In this document: positions 19,915-29,098 of the stretch, in pieces | Position numbering within the stretch: position 1 is the first letter of the stretch | Layout of the letters: every line of letters begins with the position of its first letter | Source: Cyanobacteriota bacterium | GTDB lineage: Bacteria > Cyanobacteriota > Cyanobacteriia > PCC-6307 > Cyanobiaceae | DNA length: 64,000 nucleotides | Assembly (NCBI GenBank): GCA_026389335.1 | Contig: JAPLIB010000093.1 | Coordinates: forward strand, 1 to 64,000 | Direction of reading: 5' to 3' | Notes under the pieces: generated by a model | Database searches by the model: none | Told to the model about the DNA's origin: nothing | What the model saw: only the letters and a program-made list of their open reading frames with translations | Program-made: the position numbers and the translations under genes

Positions 19915-20162
19915 GCGCAAATGGGAACCTACAACATCGGCTGGCCTGAATGAGGCGCTGATCATGCCGGCCCGTACCGGGGTCCGGCCAGCACCATGGG
20001 GACCGGAGGCGTGCTGGCGCTGGACGGGATTCTGGGCCTCAGGCCCGATACCAGGCATGCCGAGGCGAGCTGAGGCGACCAGGCTCACACCGCAGATCGG
20101 TCTCAAGCGGGCGGCCATGCGGCCGGCCGGTGAAGGCCGAATGGGCCGCCGGCCCGCTCCGG

Positions 20163-20651
20163 ATGGCAACAGGGTCGTCATTTGCAATTCTGGGAGAGAT
20201 CACCGCCAGCTGGCGCTTGCCTCCCTCCAGCTTCACCACCACCTCCACCCTGCTTGGCATCCTGGCGACAGCCGGCGGAGCGATTGGCCTGGCCGCCACC
20301 AACCCGGGGCCGGTTGAGTTTCAGGAGTTCGCCGCCGAACAACTCACGGGCCTGATCACTGAGGAGATCTGCCACGAGGACGGCCTGCCCCTGATGTTGC
20401 GTCTGGTGATCCGGGACTGCCCTGCGGTGGTGGCGTCCCAGCGTCAGGTGCTGGGGAATCTGGCGCTGGAGCATTCCCGCCGCCGCAATCTGGTCCTGTT
20501 CAGCCTGTACAGCACCGAACTGGGCGGCGAGCGGATCCTGCCGAATTGGAGCCTGCCCCGCTACCACGCCCTCACCCTGGCAGCAGCCGGGCGGTTCGTG
20601 CTGTTGCGCACCGGTCAGGACAATGGGTCCACCCGAGCCGAAAGGCCCTGA
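20163..20651 (+). CDS. DUF4359 protein (162 aa)
   Basis: Cyanobacterial conserved protein of the DUF4359 family. One N-terminal hydrophobic helix (LLGILATAGGAIGLAA) is followed at once by the family signature NPGPVEFQEFAAEQL and a soluble domain containing EEICHEDGLPLML, RDCPAVVASQRQVL and RRRNLVLFSLYSTEL. The N-terminal helix suggests a membrane-anchored or secreted protein. Function is unknown. The ATG at 20163 is chosen to place the helix near the start; an upstream ATG at 20130 is possible. It lies just 14 bp before the amidohydrolase gene and may be cotranscribed with it. Confidence 0.85.
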   Translation: MATGSSFAILGEITASWRLPPSSFTTTSTLLGILATAGGAIGLAATNPGPVEFQEFAAEQLTGLITEEICHEDGLPLMLRLVIRDCPAVVASQRQVLGNLALEHSRRRNLVLFSLYSTELGGERILPNWSLPRYHALTLAAAGRFVLLRTGQDNGSTRAERP

Positions 20652-20665
20652 ATGGGACCAACCCC

Positions 20666-21982
20666 ATGAGCCGGCCTGAACGGCTGCCGCCGCTGCTGCT
20701 GCCAAGGGCCCTGCTTGATCCCCGGCTCGAGGGTCTGGGACCCGCCGATGACGACGGCTTGGTGGCGGTTCAACTTGAGCACCTCGAGGGGCGGATCAGC
20801 GCCATCCACCCCTGGCCCGATCCGGGGCACTCAGCTCCACAGCAGCGGGCTGCCGCCGCTCTGCCGCTGGCGATCACACCGCCGGTGGAGCCCCATGCCC
20901 ATCTCGACAAGCCCTTCACCGCCACGGCCTTTCCCAACCGGGAGGGCACCGTGGCCGGGGCCTTCACCGCCAACATCAACGAGTCGCAGAGCCGGGATCT
21001 CGAGGCGGTGCTGGCCCGCGCTGAACAGGGGCTGAAGCTGGCCTGGAGCCATGGGTTGCGCAGCATCCGCAGTCATGTCGACAGTCTTGGCGCCGCCGCC
21101 GACCCGAGCTGGGAGGCCCTGAGCACCCTTCGTCAGCGCTGGGCCGGACGCTTGGAGCTGCAGCTGGTGGCGCTGGTGCCGGTCCAGCACTGGCTCACTC
21201 CCGCAGGAGAGGCCCTGGCGGCCCGGGTGGCCGCCGCCGCCGGGATCCTGGGCGGGGTGATCGGGCCCCCCTTCGCCTCCCGCCGCCGCGATCGGGACGG
21301 CGTGGTGGCCCTGCTGCGGCTGGCGGAACAGCTGGGCTGCGCGGTGGATCTGCACATCGATGAGGGCAGCAGCGATCCGGGGCGGGGCGTGGCGATGGTG
21401 GGCCGCGAGCGGCTGGCCCAGCGCAGCGAGGTGCCCCTGGTGTGCAGCCATGCCAGCAGCATGGCGCTGCTGGCAGCTGAACCCTGCCAGCGCCTCTGCG
21501 ACACGATCGCCGCCGCCGGCATCGGCGTGGTCGCCTTGCCCACCACCAATCTCTGGCTGCTGGGCCGGCGGGCGGGCCATACGCCCCTGCAGCGCATCCA
21601 GGCGCCGATCCGCCAGCTGCAACTGGCCGGCGTCGAGGTGGCCCTCGGCGGCGACAACGTTCAGGACCCCTGGTACCCGGGCGGCGCCTTTGATCCGATC
21701 GAGCTGCTGCGGCTGGCGACCCTGATCAGCCATGTGGTGCCCTGGCAGCGGCAGGGCCTGGCCCCCTTCACCACCGCCCCCTCGCGGTTGCTGGGCCTGG
21801 CCTGGGATGGGGTGCTGCGCCTGGGGGCGCCAGCCGATCTGCTGGTGCTGGGGGCCAGCTCCTGGGGGCAGCTGCTGGCCCAGGCTCCCCAGCGACGGGT
21901 GCTGCGGGGCGGCCAATGGCTGCCGCCACCGCCAGCAGAGAGACTTTCCCCCTTGCTGGCTTGCCTGCCGCACCAACCATGA
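20666..21982 (+). CDS. Amidohydrolase, cytosine-deaminase-like (438 aa)
   Basis: TIM-barrel metal-dependent hydrolase of the amidohydrolase superfamily. The metal ligands are visible as EPHAHLDKPFT (HxH, near residue 75), VDLHIDE, VCSHASSM and the late Asp in VEVALGGDNVQDPW. The HAHLDK form is that of the CodA/cytosine-deaminase branch, so deamination of a cyclic amine or hydrolysis of a ring amide is likely, but the substrate cannot be read. The ATG at 20666 begins 14 bp after the DUF4359 stop. Its stop codon overlaps the start of the flavin oxidoreductase (ATGA), so the two enzymes are probably coupled in one pathway. Confidence 0.88.
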   Translation: MSRPERLPPLLLPRALLDPRLEGLGPADDDGLVAVQLEHLEGRISAIHPWPDPGHSAPQQRAAAALPLAITPPVEPHAHLDKPFTATAFPNREGTVAGAFTANINESQSRDLEAVLARAEQGLKLAWSHGLRSIRSHVDSLGAAADPSWEALSTLRQRWAGRLELQLVALVPVQHWLTPAGEALAARVAAAAGILGGVIGPPFASRRRDRDGVVALLRLAEQLGCAVDLHIDEGSSDPGRGVAMVGRERLAQRSEVPLVCSHASSMALLAAEPCQRLCDTIAAAGIGVVALPTTNLWLLGRRAGHTPLQRIQAPIRQLQLAGVEVALGGDNVQDPWYPGGAFDPIELLRLATLISHVVPWQRQGLAPFTTAPSRLLGLAWDGVLRLGAPADLLVLGASSWGQLLAQAPQRRVLRGGQWLPPPPAERLSPLLACLPHQP

Positions 21983-23379
21983 CCCTCTCCCAGCTGCCCG
22001 ATCTGCCGCCCCCACCCTCGCCCGAGCGGATCGCGGCGCTGGCGGCCGAGCTGTCGGAACTCGTCCCGATCGCGGACGGGACAGAGCTGGAACGGTTGTC
22101 CAAGGATTTTTACGCCTATTCGCCGGTGCTCAGCCCCCTGCTGGCGCCGTGCCGCGCCCAGCTGGTGGTGAAGGTGGAACGGCTGGAGCAGGTGCGGCAG
22201 GTGGCCTCGGCCTGCGCCCGGCTCAAGGTGCCGCTCACCCTGCGCGGCGCCGGCACCGGCAACTACGGCCAGTGCGTGCCGTTGCAAGGGGGGCTGGTGC
22301 TCGACCTCACCGGTCTGAAGCAGCTGCGCAGCCTTGATCCCGAGAGCGGCGAGATCATCGCCGAGCCCGGCTGCCTGCTGGCAGACCTCGATCGCCAGCT
22401 GGCGCCCCAGGGCCGGGCCCTGCGCCTGGCCCCGAGCACCTATCGAACAGCCAGCCTGGGGGGCTTCATCGCCGGGGGGGCCGGCGGCATCGGCTCGCTG
22501 CGCTGGGGTTTTCTGCGGGATCCGGGCAACCTGCTGGGCCTGGAGGTGATGACGGTGGAACCCGAGCCAAGGCTGGTGCACCTGGACGCCAGCGCCAGCG
22601 GCGCGCTCAACCATGCCTATGGCACCAATGGCATTCTCACGGCCCTGCGGCTGCCCACCTGCGCGGCTGTGGCCTGGCAGCAGCTGGTGCTCGGCTTCGA
22701 CGACTGGAACCAGGCGCTGGCGGCACTCCAGGGATTGGCAGCCAGCGCCCTGCTGCTCAACAATGTGGCGCTGCTGGAGGCGCCGGTGGCCGCTCGCATG
22801 CCCTGGCCCCTGGGGTGCCCCAGCAGCACCGGCGGCGAGCATCGCCTGCTGCTGCTGGCCGCCCCCGAAAGCCTGGCTAGCCACCCGAACCTGCTGGCGG
22901 CATGGGGGGGCCGGCTGCTCTGGCAGGAGCCCCAGGCGGCACATCGGGGTCTACCGCTGCGGGAGCTCTGCTGGAACCACACCACCCTGCACTGGCGCGG
23001 CCAGCAGCCCGACTGGACCTACCTGCAGCTGCTGCTGCCCCCCGATCCCCAACCCCTGCTGACGGCATTGCGCCAGCGCTGGGGCGATGGACTGCTGTGG
23101 CATCTGGAGGCGGTGCGCCAGCACGGCGAGGTGCGGCTGTCGGGGCTGCCGTTGCTGCACTACGCGGGCCCGGCGGCCCTGGCTGCGCTGATCGACCAGT
23201 GCCGCGACCTCGGTGCCCTGGTTTTCGACCCGCACCAGATCACGGTGGAGGAAGGCGGCCTGGGCGGCATTGATCCCGCCCAGGTGGCAGCCAAGACCCT
23301 CTATGACCCGAGCGGCCTGCTCAATCCCGGCAAATTGCGGGGCTGGCTGGAGCGGCCTGCCAGCGATCGCCCCGGCTGA
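21979..23379 (+). CDS. FAD-binding oxidoreductase (GlcD/VAO-like, 466 aa)
   Basis: Flavoprotein of the vanillyl-alcohol-oxidase (FAD-PCMH) fold. The N-terminal FAD-binding domain has the characteristic LTLRGAGTGNYGQ and VLDLTGLKQL, then EPGCLLADLDRQL, YRTASLGGFIAGGAGGIGS and YGTNGILTALRLP. A cap/substrate domain follows, ending in KTLYDPSGLLNPGKL, a typical GlcD/LDH-D closing motif. No iron-sulfur cysteine pairs are present, so it is a single-subunit type. The start is fixed by ATGA overlap with the amidohydrolase. Substrate unknown; an alpha-hydroxy acid or a product of the coupled amidohydrolase is plausible. Confidence 0.9.
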   Translation: MTLSQLPDLPPPPSPERIAALAAELSELVPIADGTELERLSKDFYAYSPVLSPLLAPCRAQLVVKVERLEQVRQVASACARLKVPLTLRGAGTGNYGQCVPLQGGLVLDLTGLKQLRSLDPESGEIIAEPGCLLADLDRQLAPQGRALRLAPSTYRTASLGGFIAGGAGGIGSLRWGFLRDPGNLLGLEVMTVEPEPRLVHLDASASGALNHAYGTNGILTALRLPTCAAVAWQQLVLGFDDWNQALAALQGLAASALLLNNVALLEAPVAARMPWPLGCPSSTGGEHRLLLLAAPESLASHPNLLAAWGGRLLWQEPQAAHRGLPLRELCWNHTTLHWRGQQPDWTYLQLLLPPDPQPLLTALRQRWGDGLLWHLEAVRQHGEVRLSGLPLLHYAGPAALAALIDQCRDLGALVFDPHQITVEEGGLGGIDPAQVAAKTLYDPSGLLNPGKLRGWLERPASDRPG

Positions 23380-23518
23380 GTGCAGCGCCAGCGGATCGAA
23401 CCGTCCGCCACACCTGGGCTGGCTGCCGCGAGCGCCGCCACCATGGCGCGACAGCCTGGGGCGCTTCCGCCCAGGCATGGCTGCCGCTCGGGGATGGCTG
23501 CCGCTGTGGGATGGCGCC

Positions 23519-24052
23519 TCAACCGCAATCCAGGCTCAGCCGGGTATCGACGCCGGTGATTGGATTGGTGCCACTGGCGTCGCGGCAGAGAGCCCGCTGA
23601 TCACTGCGATCGAGCAGGGCCTCACTGAAGTCGGCATTGGTGACGATCGCCCCACCGAAACTGCTGCCGGCGGCGATCACACCGCGCAACACGGCACCGC
23701 TGAAGTCGGCGCCACTGAAATCCACCTTGTCCATCAACACATCGCTGAGATCAGCGCCGCTGAAGTCCGCATCCGGGAAGGCGGCCTGGGTGAAAATCGC
23801 CCCGTGCAGATCGGCACCGGCGAAGCGGGCCCGCCGTCCCTGCACTCCAGCGAAGGAGGTGTGGGCCAGGTCCTGACCGCTGAAGTCCTGTTCATTCTGG
23901 TTGGTGAGGGTGTAGTCGATGCCGCTGAACTCAGCCCAGGCCGGAGCGCTGGGTGCGACGAGCAGCAGCAGCAGGGCCAGCACCAGGCCAAGCAGGCGGC
24001 GCTGCAGGCGGCTCTCTGGGGCGGAGGCAGCAGCCGGCGGGATCGGGACCAT
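23519..24052 (-). CDS. Secreted pentapeptide-repeat protein, probably thylakoid-lumenal (177 aa)
   Basis: A signal peptide (basic ESRLQRRL, hydrophobic LLGLVLALLLLLVA, cleavage after AWA) is followed by a right-handed beta-helix of pentapeptide repeats: AHTSFAGVQGRRARFAGADL, ATFTQAAFPDADFSGADL-type units and further A(D/N)(L/F)SG repeats. The C-terminal block ALCRDASGTNPITGVDTRLSLDC has two cysteines and is typical of lumenal pentapeptide proteins of cyanobacteria (TL15/TL17 type). The ATG at 24052 is preferred over an in-frame TTG at 24130 because it puts the basic n-region at a usual distance. Role unknown. Confidence 0.88.
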   Translation of the reverse strand: MVPIPPAAASAPESRLQRRLLGLVLALLLLLVAPSAPAWAEFSGIDYTLTNQNEQDFSGQDLAHTSFAGVQGRRARFAGADLHGAIFTQAAFPDADFSGADLSDVLMDKVDFSGADFSGAVLRGVIAAGSSFGGAIVTNADFSEALLDRSDQRALCRDASGTNPITGVDTRLSLDCG

Positions 24053-24367
24053 GGGGAGCGTGGGACTGGGGGCTGATGCTGATGCTGGCGGATCCGCTCC
24101 CGCCCCGTCCAGGGCCGATGCGACCGCCAACGCATCTGGCCCTGATCAGCCAGAACCTCGGCCCGACCCGATGTGCTCGGCAACCGCCTGGAGCGGCTGG
24201 TCAAGACACGGCGGGAAAACCTGTCTCGGCCATGGTTGAGCAGTGCTTCGCCACCCGACACCCCCGTGATCATTGGCTTTTCAGCCAGCCGGCACTGCGT
24301 CAGTCACATCGGCTGAGAATTCTTCAGCAGTCTTTTGGCCCTGCGCTCGCCATCCAGCCAGCAGTGC
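24053..24367. other. Intergenic stretch with a possible gene remnant
   Basis: Between the pentapeptide gene and folC. A plus-strand frame around 24160-24240 reads DVLGNRLERLVKTRREN, then SRPWLSS, which looks protein-like, but it has no start and ends in unrelated residues. It contains the 23-bp block (24214-24236) that recurs inverted at 11449-11471. It may be the tail of a degraded gene or mobile element. Confidence 0.45.
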
Positions 24368-25699
24368 TCAGCCCGGTTCCAGAGGATCCAGCAGGGGGAT
24401 CAAGGCACCGAGCAGATGCAGCGAACCGGTCACCACCGGCAGGGGCCCCGGGGCGCTGAGCCAGGTCAGTCCCGCCTCCAGATCGGCGATCGCTTCGATC
24501 CGGTCGGCCAGGGCGGGCCGCTCGGCCTGAAGATCGGCGGCGCTCCAGCTGGCATGAGCCGGGATGGCCACCACCGCCAGCCGATCACCAGGAGCCAACA
24601 GGGCATCAAGCAGCTCCGGGGCCTGCTTATGGCGCTGCATCCCCAACAGCCAGCGGCGCCCCTGCTGGCCATCGAGTTCCTGGCGCAGGGCTACCGCCGC
24701 CGGCGGGTTATGGGCACCGTCGAGCAGCAGCTCGCGGCCCCGCCAGCGGCGACGCTCCAGGCGGCCGGGCCAGCGGGCGGCAGCCAGGCCGCTGGCGATC
24801 GCCACGGCATCGATGGGCCAACCCCGCGCCGCCAGGGCCTGGGCCAGCGCCAGGGCCACCGCCCCATTGCTGCGCTGCCAGGTGCCGGCCAGACCCAGCG
24901 GCGGACCGCCGGCTGCAGGAGTCGCCAGGGGCTCGAGCCAGCGCAGCTCACAGCCCCGTCGGCTGGCTTCAGCCGTGAGCACGGCCACCACCTCCGGAGA
25001 CTGGGGAGCGCTGAAGGCCAGGCTCCCCAGGGCCATCACTGCGGCCTTCTCGTGGGCGATCGCCGTCAACGTGGCGCCCAGATGCTCGCGGTGATCGAGG
25101 CCGATGCTGCCGAAGCCGAGCAACGAGCGCTGTGGATGGGCAGTGGTGGCATCGAGACGACCACCGAGGCCCACCTCCAGGATCACCAGATCGGGGGCCT
25201 CGCTGGCGAAGCGATCGAAGGCAGCGGCGGTGAGCAGCTCGAAGGGAGTGAGCTGATGGCGACGACCAATCGGCTGCCAGCGGGCCAGATCGGCGCGCAG
25301 CTGGGCGGGGCTGATCCAGGCATCATCGAGCTGGATGCGCTCGCACCAGCTCACCAGATGGGGGGAGCGATAGCTGGCGCAACGCAGGCGGGAGGCCCGC
25401 AGGATGGCATGCAGCAGCGTGCAGATCGAGCCCTTGCCATTGGTGCCGGCCACCTGCACAGCGGCAAAGCGGCGCTCGGGATGGCCGCCTTCAGCCAGGG
25501 CCGCCTGCACCCGTTCCAGCCCCAGATCGACCCCGCGCCGGGCGAAGGGCTCCAGCAGGTCATCGAGATCGACGGGGGCCGGCAGGCCGAGGGCGACGGG
25601 TTGCCCCTGGGATCCCTGCGGGCCAGGGGCCAGGGTCGCCATCGGCGCGGGGGTCGACGCTGGGATGGCGGCCGCAGCGGCAGGGTCTGGCATCGACAC
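24368..25699 (-). CDS. folC: Folylpolyglutamate synthase / dihydrofolate synthase (443 aa)
   Basis: Mur-ligase-like ATP-dependent enzyme that joins L-glutamate to dihydropteroate and to folates. Motifs: VAGTNGKGSICTLLHAIL (P-loop), SPHLVSWCERIQLDD, LVILEVGLGGRLDATTA with catalytic acidic residues, SIGLDHREHLGATLTAIAHEKAAV and the C-terminal LLLDGAHNPPAAVALRQEL. Full length. The frame begins with GTG at 25699, next to the argD stop; ATG at 25693 is an alternative. It follows argD on the same strand with essentially no gap, so cotranscription is likely. Confidence 0.95.
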   Translation of the reverse strand: MSMPDPAAAAAIPASTPAPMATLAPGPQGSQGQPVALGLPAPVDLDDLLEPFARRGVDLGLERVQAALAEGGHPERRFAAVQVAGTNGKGSICTLLHAILRASRLRCASYRSPHLVSWCERIQLDDAWISPAQLRADLARWQPIGRRHQLTPFELLTAAAFDRFASEAPDLVILEVGLGGRLDATTAHPQRSLLGFGSIGLDHREHLGATLTAIAHEKAAVMALGSLAFSAPQSPEVVAVLTAEASRRGCELRWLEPLATPAAGGPPLGLAGTWQRSNGAVALALAQALAARGWPIDAVAIASGLAAARWPGRLERRRWRGRELLLDGAHNPPAAVALRQELDGQQGRRWLLGMQRHKQAPELLDALLAPGDRLAVVAIPAHASWSAADLQAERPALADRIEAIADLEAGLTWLSAPGPLPVVTGSLHLLGALIPLLDPLEPG

Positions 25700-25700
25700 T

Positions 25701-26879
25701 TCAGCAGGCGCTGATCAAAGCCTTCTCCAGGCGCTTGATCAGCTTGCGCAGATGGCGGCGGCGAATCACCAGGGGCGGCACGATGCGCACCACCCGGGGT
25801 CCGGCCGGCACCAGCAGCAAGCCTTCCGCCATCGCCGCCTTCACCACCTCCGCTGCGCTGGGGCCAACCTCGGACAGCACCACACCCTGCAGCAGGCCCC
25901 AGCCGCGCACCGCTGCAATGCGGCCGGGATGGCGGCTGGCCAGGTCCAGGAGCTGATCGACAAGCAAGCGCTCCATGGACTGCACATGGCCCAGCAGCTG
26001 GCGACGCTCGATTTCAGCGATCACCGTGAGTGCGGCGCGGCAGGCGAAGGGATTGCCACCGAAAGTGCTGGCATGGTCGCCCGGGCGGAAGTGATCGACG
26101 GCGCTCTTCACCGCCAGGGCGCCGATGGGAATGCCGCCGCCTAGGCCCTTGGCCATGGTGAAGGCATCCGGTTCAACGCCGAGCCGTTCATGGCCCCACC
26201 ACTGGCCACTGCGCCCGACACCGATCTGCACCTCATCGAAGATCAGCAGGATCCGGTGCTGATCACAGAGCTCCCGCACCCGGCGGAAGAAGGCCGGATC
26301 CCCGGGAATCACACCCCCCTCACCCTGGATCGGTTCAAGCAACACGGCGGCCACGCGCGGGCCCTCGGCCTCGCATTCGGCCAGCAAGGCTTCGAACGCC
26401 GCAGTGTCGTTGTAGGGGAAGTAGCGGAAGCCTTCCACCATCGGCTCAAAGCCCTGGTGGTACTTGGGCTGGCCCGTGGCTGTGACCGCAGCCAGGGTGC
26501 GGCCATGGAAACTGGCTTCCGCCGTGAGGATCAGCGGCCGCTCGCTGCCGCGCACCGTATGGCCGTGTTTCCGGGCCAGCTTGATGGCGGCCTCATTGGC
26601 TTCAGCGCCGGAATTACAGAAAAAGACCGCATCGGCGCCGCTGCGCTCGCAGATGGCCCGGGCCAGGGCCTCCTGCTCGGGAATCCGGTAGAGGTTGGAA
26701 ACGTGCTGGAGTTTGTCGAGCTGGCGGCAGAGCGCACGGCGCAGCACCGGATCGCTGTGGCCCAGGGTGCAGACGGCGATCCCAGCTACGGCATCGAGAT
26801 AACGCCGACCCTGGCTGTCCACCAACCAGACACCCTTGCCCCGCACCAACTCGAGCGGATAGCGGCCGTAGGTGCCCAT
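25701..26879 (-). CDS. argD: Acetylornithine aminotransferase (392 aa as called)
   Basis: PLP-dependent class III aminotransferase of arginine synthesis (N-acetylornithine to N-acetylglutamate semialdehyde). Seen: YLDAVAGIAVCTLGHSDP, FFCNSGAEANEAAIKLARKHG, FHGRTLAAVTATGQPKYH, LLEPIQGEGGV, LLIFDEVQIGVGRSG, the PLP lysine in AFTMAKGLGGGIPIGA and the terminal VVRIVPPLVI. The reading frame stays open upstream through a Ser/Ala-rich stretch into tRNA-Leu, so the true start may be upstream of the ATG used here (26879, MGTYGRYPLEL). A short variable leader is common in picocyanobacteria. Confidence 0.95.
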   Translation of the reverse strand: MGTYGRYPLELVRGKGVWLVDSQGRRYLDAVAGIAVCTLGHSDPVLRRALCRQLDKLQHVSNLYRIPEQEALARAICERSGADAVFFCNSGAEANEAAIKLARKHGHTVRGSERPLILTAEASFHGRTLAAVTATGQPKYHQGFEPMVEGFRYFPYNDTAAFEALLAECEAEGPRVAAVLLEPIQGEGGVIPGDPAFFRRVRELCDQHRILLIFDEVQIGVGRSGQWWGHERLGVEPDAFTMAKGLGGGIPIGALAVKSAVDHFRPGDHASTFGGNPFACRAALTVIAEIERRQLLGHVQSMERLLVDQLLDLASRHPGRIAAVRGWGLLQGVVLSEVGPSAAEVVKAAMAEGLLLVPAGPRVVRIVPPLVIRRRHLRKLIKRLEKALISAC

Positions 26880-27004
26880 CACCGACGAGGCCTTTGAGCC
26901 CTTGACCGGCTCCGTGCCAGTGGGGGCACCGGACCCGCTGAGGGCCGCAGAGCCTGGAGATTCAGCCCCACCCTCAAGCGCCGCGCTGGACGCCGAGGGG
27001 GGGA

Positions 27005-27086
27005 TGGGAGCGGTGGGACTCGAACCCACAAACCCGAAGGCGCTCGATTTTGAGTCGAGTCCGTCTACCAATTCCGGCACGCTCCC
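27005..27086 (-). tRNA. tRNA-Leu (anticodon CAA)
   Basis: Class II tRNA of 82 nt on the minus strand. The acceptor GGGAGCG pairs with CGCTCCC with discriminator A. The anticodon loop is CTCAAAA between CTCGA and TCGAG, giving CAA, and the long variable arm is GCGCCTTCGGGTTT. The T-arm is GTGGGTTCGAGTCCCAC. No encoded CCA. It lies between murA and argD. Confidence 0.97.
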
Positions 27087-27148
27087 GCAATGGCGATCTT
27101 AAGCCCCAACAGGGCTCTGAACCCGATTGGGGCCGGCTTCGCCTGGAC

Positions 27149-28522
27149 TCAGGCCGCCAGGGGCAGGCTGGTGGGTTCGTCGTGAAGACGCCGAATCTCG
27201 GCACCCACGGAGTTGAGCTTGCCTTCGAGATCGGCGTAGCCGCGATCGAGAAACTCCAGGCCCCGCACCGTGGTGGTGCCCTCCGCCGCCAGACCGGCCA
27301 GCACCATGGCCGCCGAAGCGCGCAGATCGGTGCCGTGGACCGGAGCGCCGCTGAGGCATGCCACACCCTCAATGATGGCGGTGTTGCCCTGCATGCGAAT
27401 CGAAGCCCCCATGCGCTGCAGCTCAGCGACGTGCTGGAGGCGATTCTCGAAAATGTTCTCCACAATCATGCTGGTGCCTTCAGCCGTGGCCAGCAGGCTC
27501 ATGAAGGGCGCCTGCAGATCGGTGGGAAAGCCGGGGAACGGTTGGGTGCGCAGATCCACAGCGGAGATGCGCTGGGCATCAATCACCACACCGAGGCCGT
27601 CGTGCTCGATGCGGCAGCCCGCCTCTTCCAGCTTGGTGAGCACGGCACCGAGATGTTCGGGCACCACGGGCGCCACCCGCAGCACGGAGCGGGTGATGGC
27701 AGCAGCCAGCAGGAAGGTGCCCGCCTCGATGCGATCGGGGATGACGGCGTAGTCGGCGCCATGCAGGCGCTCGACACCGACGATCGTGATCGTCGGGCTG
27801 CCGGCTCCGCGGATCTTGGCTCCCATGGCAATCAGCAGCCGGGCCAGGTCGATCACCTCAGGCTCCTGGGCGGCGTTGTCGATGGTGGTTTCACCGTCGG
27901 CCAGCGTGGCCGCCATCATCAGGGTTTCGGTGGCTCCCACGCTGGGGCAATCGAGATGGATGTGGCCGCCGGTGAGGCGATGGCTGCGGCCCGGCACCAC
28001 CGCGGTGACAACACCGTGCTCGATCGTGACCTGGGCGCCCAGGGCCTTGAGCCCCTTGACATGCTCCACCACTGGACGGGACCCGATCTGGCAACCACCC
28101 GGCAGTGGCACCTGGGCCATACCCATCCGGGCCACCAGGGGGCCGATGCAGAAGAAGCTGGCCCGCAGGCTGTTGACCAGCTCATAGGGCGGAGCGGCCT
28201 TGCTGATGTGGTCGCCATTGAGTTCGATGCTGTCGCCGCTGCGCGTCACGGCAACGCCGAGGGCACCGAGGATCTCACCCATGCCGGTGATGTCGGTTAG
28301 GGGTGGCACATTGCGTAGCCGCAGGGTGTCGCGGGTGAGCAGGCAAGCGGCCATCAGCACCAGGGCCGAATTCTTGGCGCCGCTGACCCGGATTTCTCCG
28401 GCGAGGGGTCGGCCACCACGGATCTCAAGCCGGGGCTGGCCCAGGGAGGCAAGCGGAGCCACGTCGACAAGCGAGAGGGAAGGACCGATTTTGGAAGGGG
28501 TGGGGACGGCGGTATTGGTCAT
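27149..28522 (-). CDS. murA: UDP-N-acetylglucosamine 1-carboxyvinyltransferase (457 aa)
   Basis: First committed enzyme of peptidoglycan synthesis (enolpyruvyl transfer from PEP to UDP-GlcNAc). The EPT fold is complete: [18 protein letters not shown] with the substrate-binding Lys/Asn, the active-site cysteine Cys144 in [43 protein letters not shown] and [18 protein letters not shown] near the end. The cysteine predicts fosfomycin sensitivity of the usual kind. The ATG at 28522 gives a short leader of about 30 residues; the open frame continues far upstream but without family similarity. Confidence 0.96.
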   Translation of the reverse strand: MTNTAVPTPSKIGPSLSLVDVAPLASLGQPRLEIRGGRPLAGEIRVSGAKNSALVLMAACLLTRDTLRLRNVPPLTDITGMGEILGALGVAVTRSGDSIELNGDHISKAAPPYELVNSLRASFFCIGPLVARMGMAQVPLPGGCQIGSRPVVEHVKGLKALGAQVTIEHGVVTAVVPGRSHRLTGGHIHLDCPSVGATETLMMAATLADGETTIDNAAQEPEVIDLARLLIAMGAKIRGAGSPTITIVGVERLHGADYAVIPDRIEAGTFLLAAAITRSVLRVAPVVPEHLGAVLTKLEEAGCRIEHDGLGVVIDAQRISAVDLRTQPFPGFPTDLQAPFMSLLATAEGTSMIVENIFENRLQHVAELQRMGASIRMQGNTAIIEGVACLSGAPVHGTDLRASAAMVLAGLAAEGTTTVRGLEFLDRGYADLEGKLNSVGAEIRRLHDEPTSLPLAA

Positions 28523-28754
28523 GGTTTGGCTGTCCACACAGATCATCTGGTTCGGAGATATTGACAATGAAACGACACACCGTCCAGATGGCCGCCACTC
28601 AAACTGGCTTGGCCTGGGAGCGGGCAGACCAGGGCCGGGCAGAGCGGCTTGGTGGCAGGCCCTGGGCGCGGAAGATGGCCGCAGAGTCGACTGGGGTGAC
28701 CACGATGTTTTATGGTGATGGAGTCGTGGCGGTTCTCGCTGCGGCGTTACGCCC

Positions 28755-28838
28755 GCGGATGTGGCGGAATTGGTAGACGCGCTAGTTTCAGGTACTAGTG
28801 GCAGCAATGTCGTGGGAGTTCAAGTCTCCCCATCCGCA
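28755..28838 (+). tRNA. tRNA-Leu (anticodon CAG)
   Basis: Class II tRNA of 84 nt. The acceptor GCGGATG pairs with CATCCGC with discriminator A. The D-arm is GGCGGAATTGGTAGAC. The anticodon loop TTCAGGT lies between CTAGT and ACTAG, giving CAG. A long variable arm and T-arm (GGGAGTTCAAGTCTCCC) follow. No encoded CCA. It lies between the divergent murA gene and a small conserved gene. Confidence 0.97.
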
Positions 28839-28849
28839 TCACCCACTCC

Positions 28850-29098
28850 ATGATCGTTCTCAAGATCACCAACGCTTCGGCGTTCATGGCAACCAAGGTG
28901 GGCAAGTTCCTTGAGAGCTTGACACCCGATGCATTCGACCAGAGCACGGTCGAAGACATTTTGGTTCGTAAATTGATGGAAAACCTCCAGGCCCAGGGTC
29001 TGGAGGGTGAAGTGGCATCCGTACGCGGTCTTGATCTCAAGGACAAGGAGCTCATCCTGCAGGACAAGCTGCATGTCCGCTCTCATCAGAGCTTCTGA
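28850..29098 (+). CDS. Conserved small cyanobacterial protein (82 aa), function unknown
   Basis: A compact acidic protein with regular alternation of hydrophobic residues (MIVLKITNASAFMATKVGKF, TVEDILVRKLMENLQAQGL). From memory it resembles a small protein conserved in cyanobacteria; no function can be named. It has no membrane segment or signal peptide. It starts 12 bp after tRNA-Leu and overlaps the SPOUT methyltransferase gene by 26 bp, so it is likely the first gene of that unit; a link to RNA metabolism is only an inference from position. Confidence 0.85.
   Translation: MIVLKITNASAFMATKVGKFLESLTPDAFDQSTVEDILVRKLMENLQAQGLEGEVASVRGLDLKDKELILQDKLHVRSHQSF

Noticed and set aside
20831-22015. 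394-aa and 427-aa minus-strand frames opposite the amidohydrolase/oxidoreductase pair
   Set aside because: Gln/Gly/Arg-rich shadow frames with no start signals, in very high-GC DNA.
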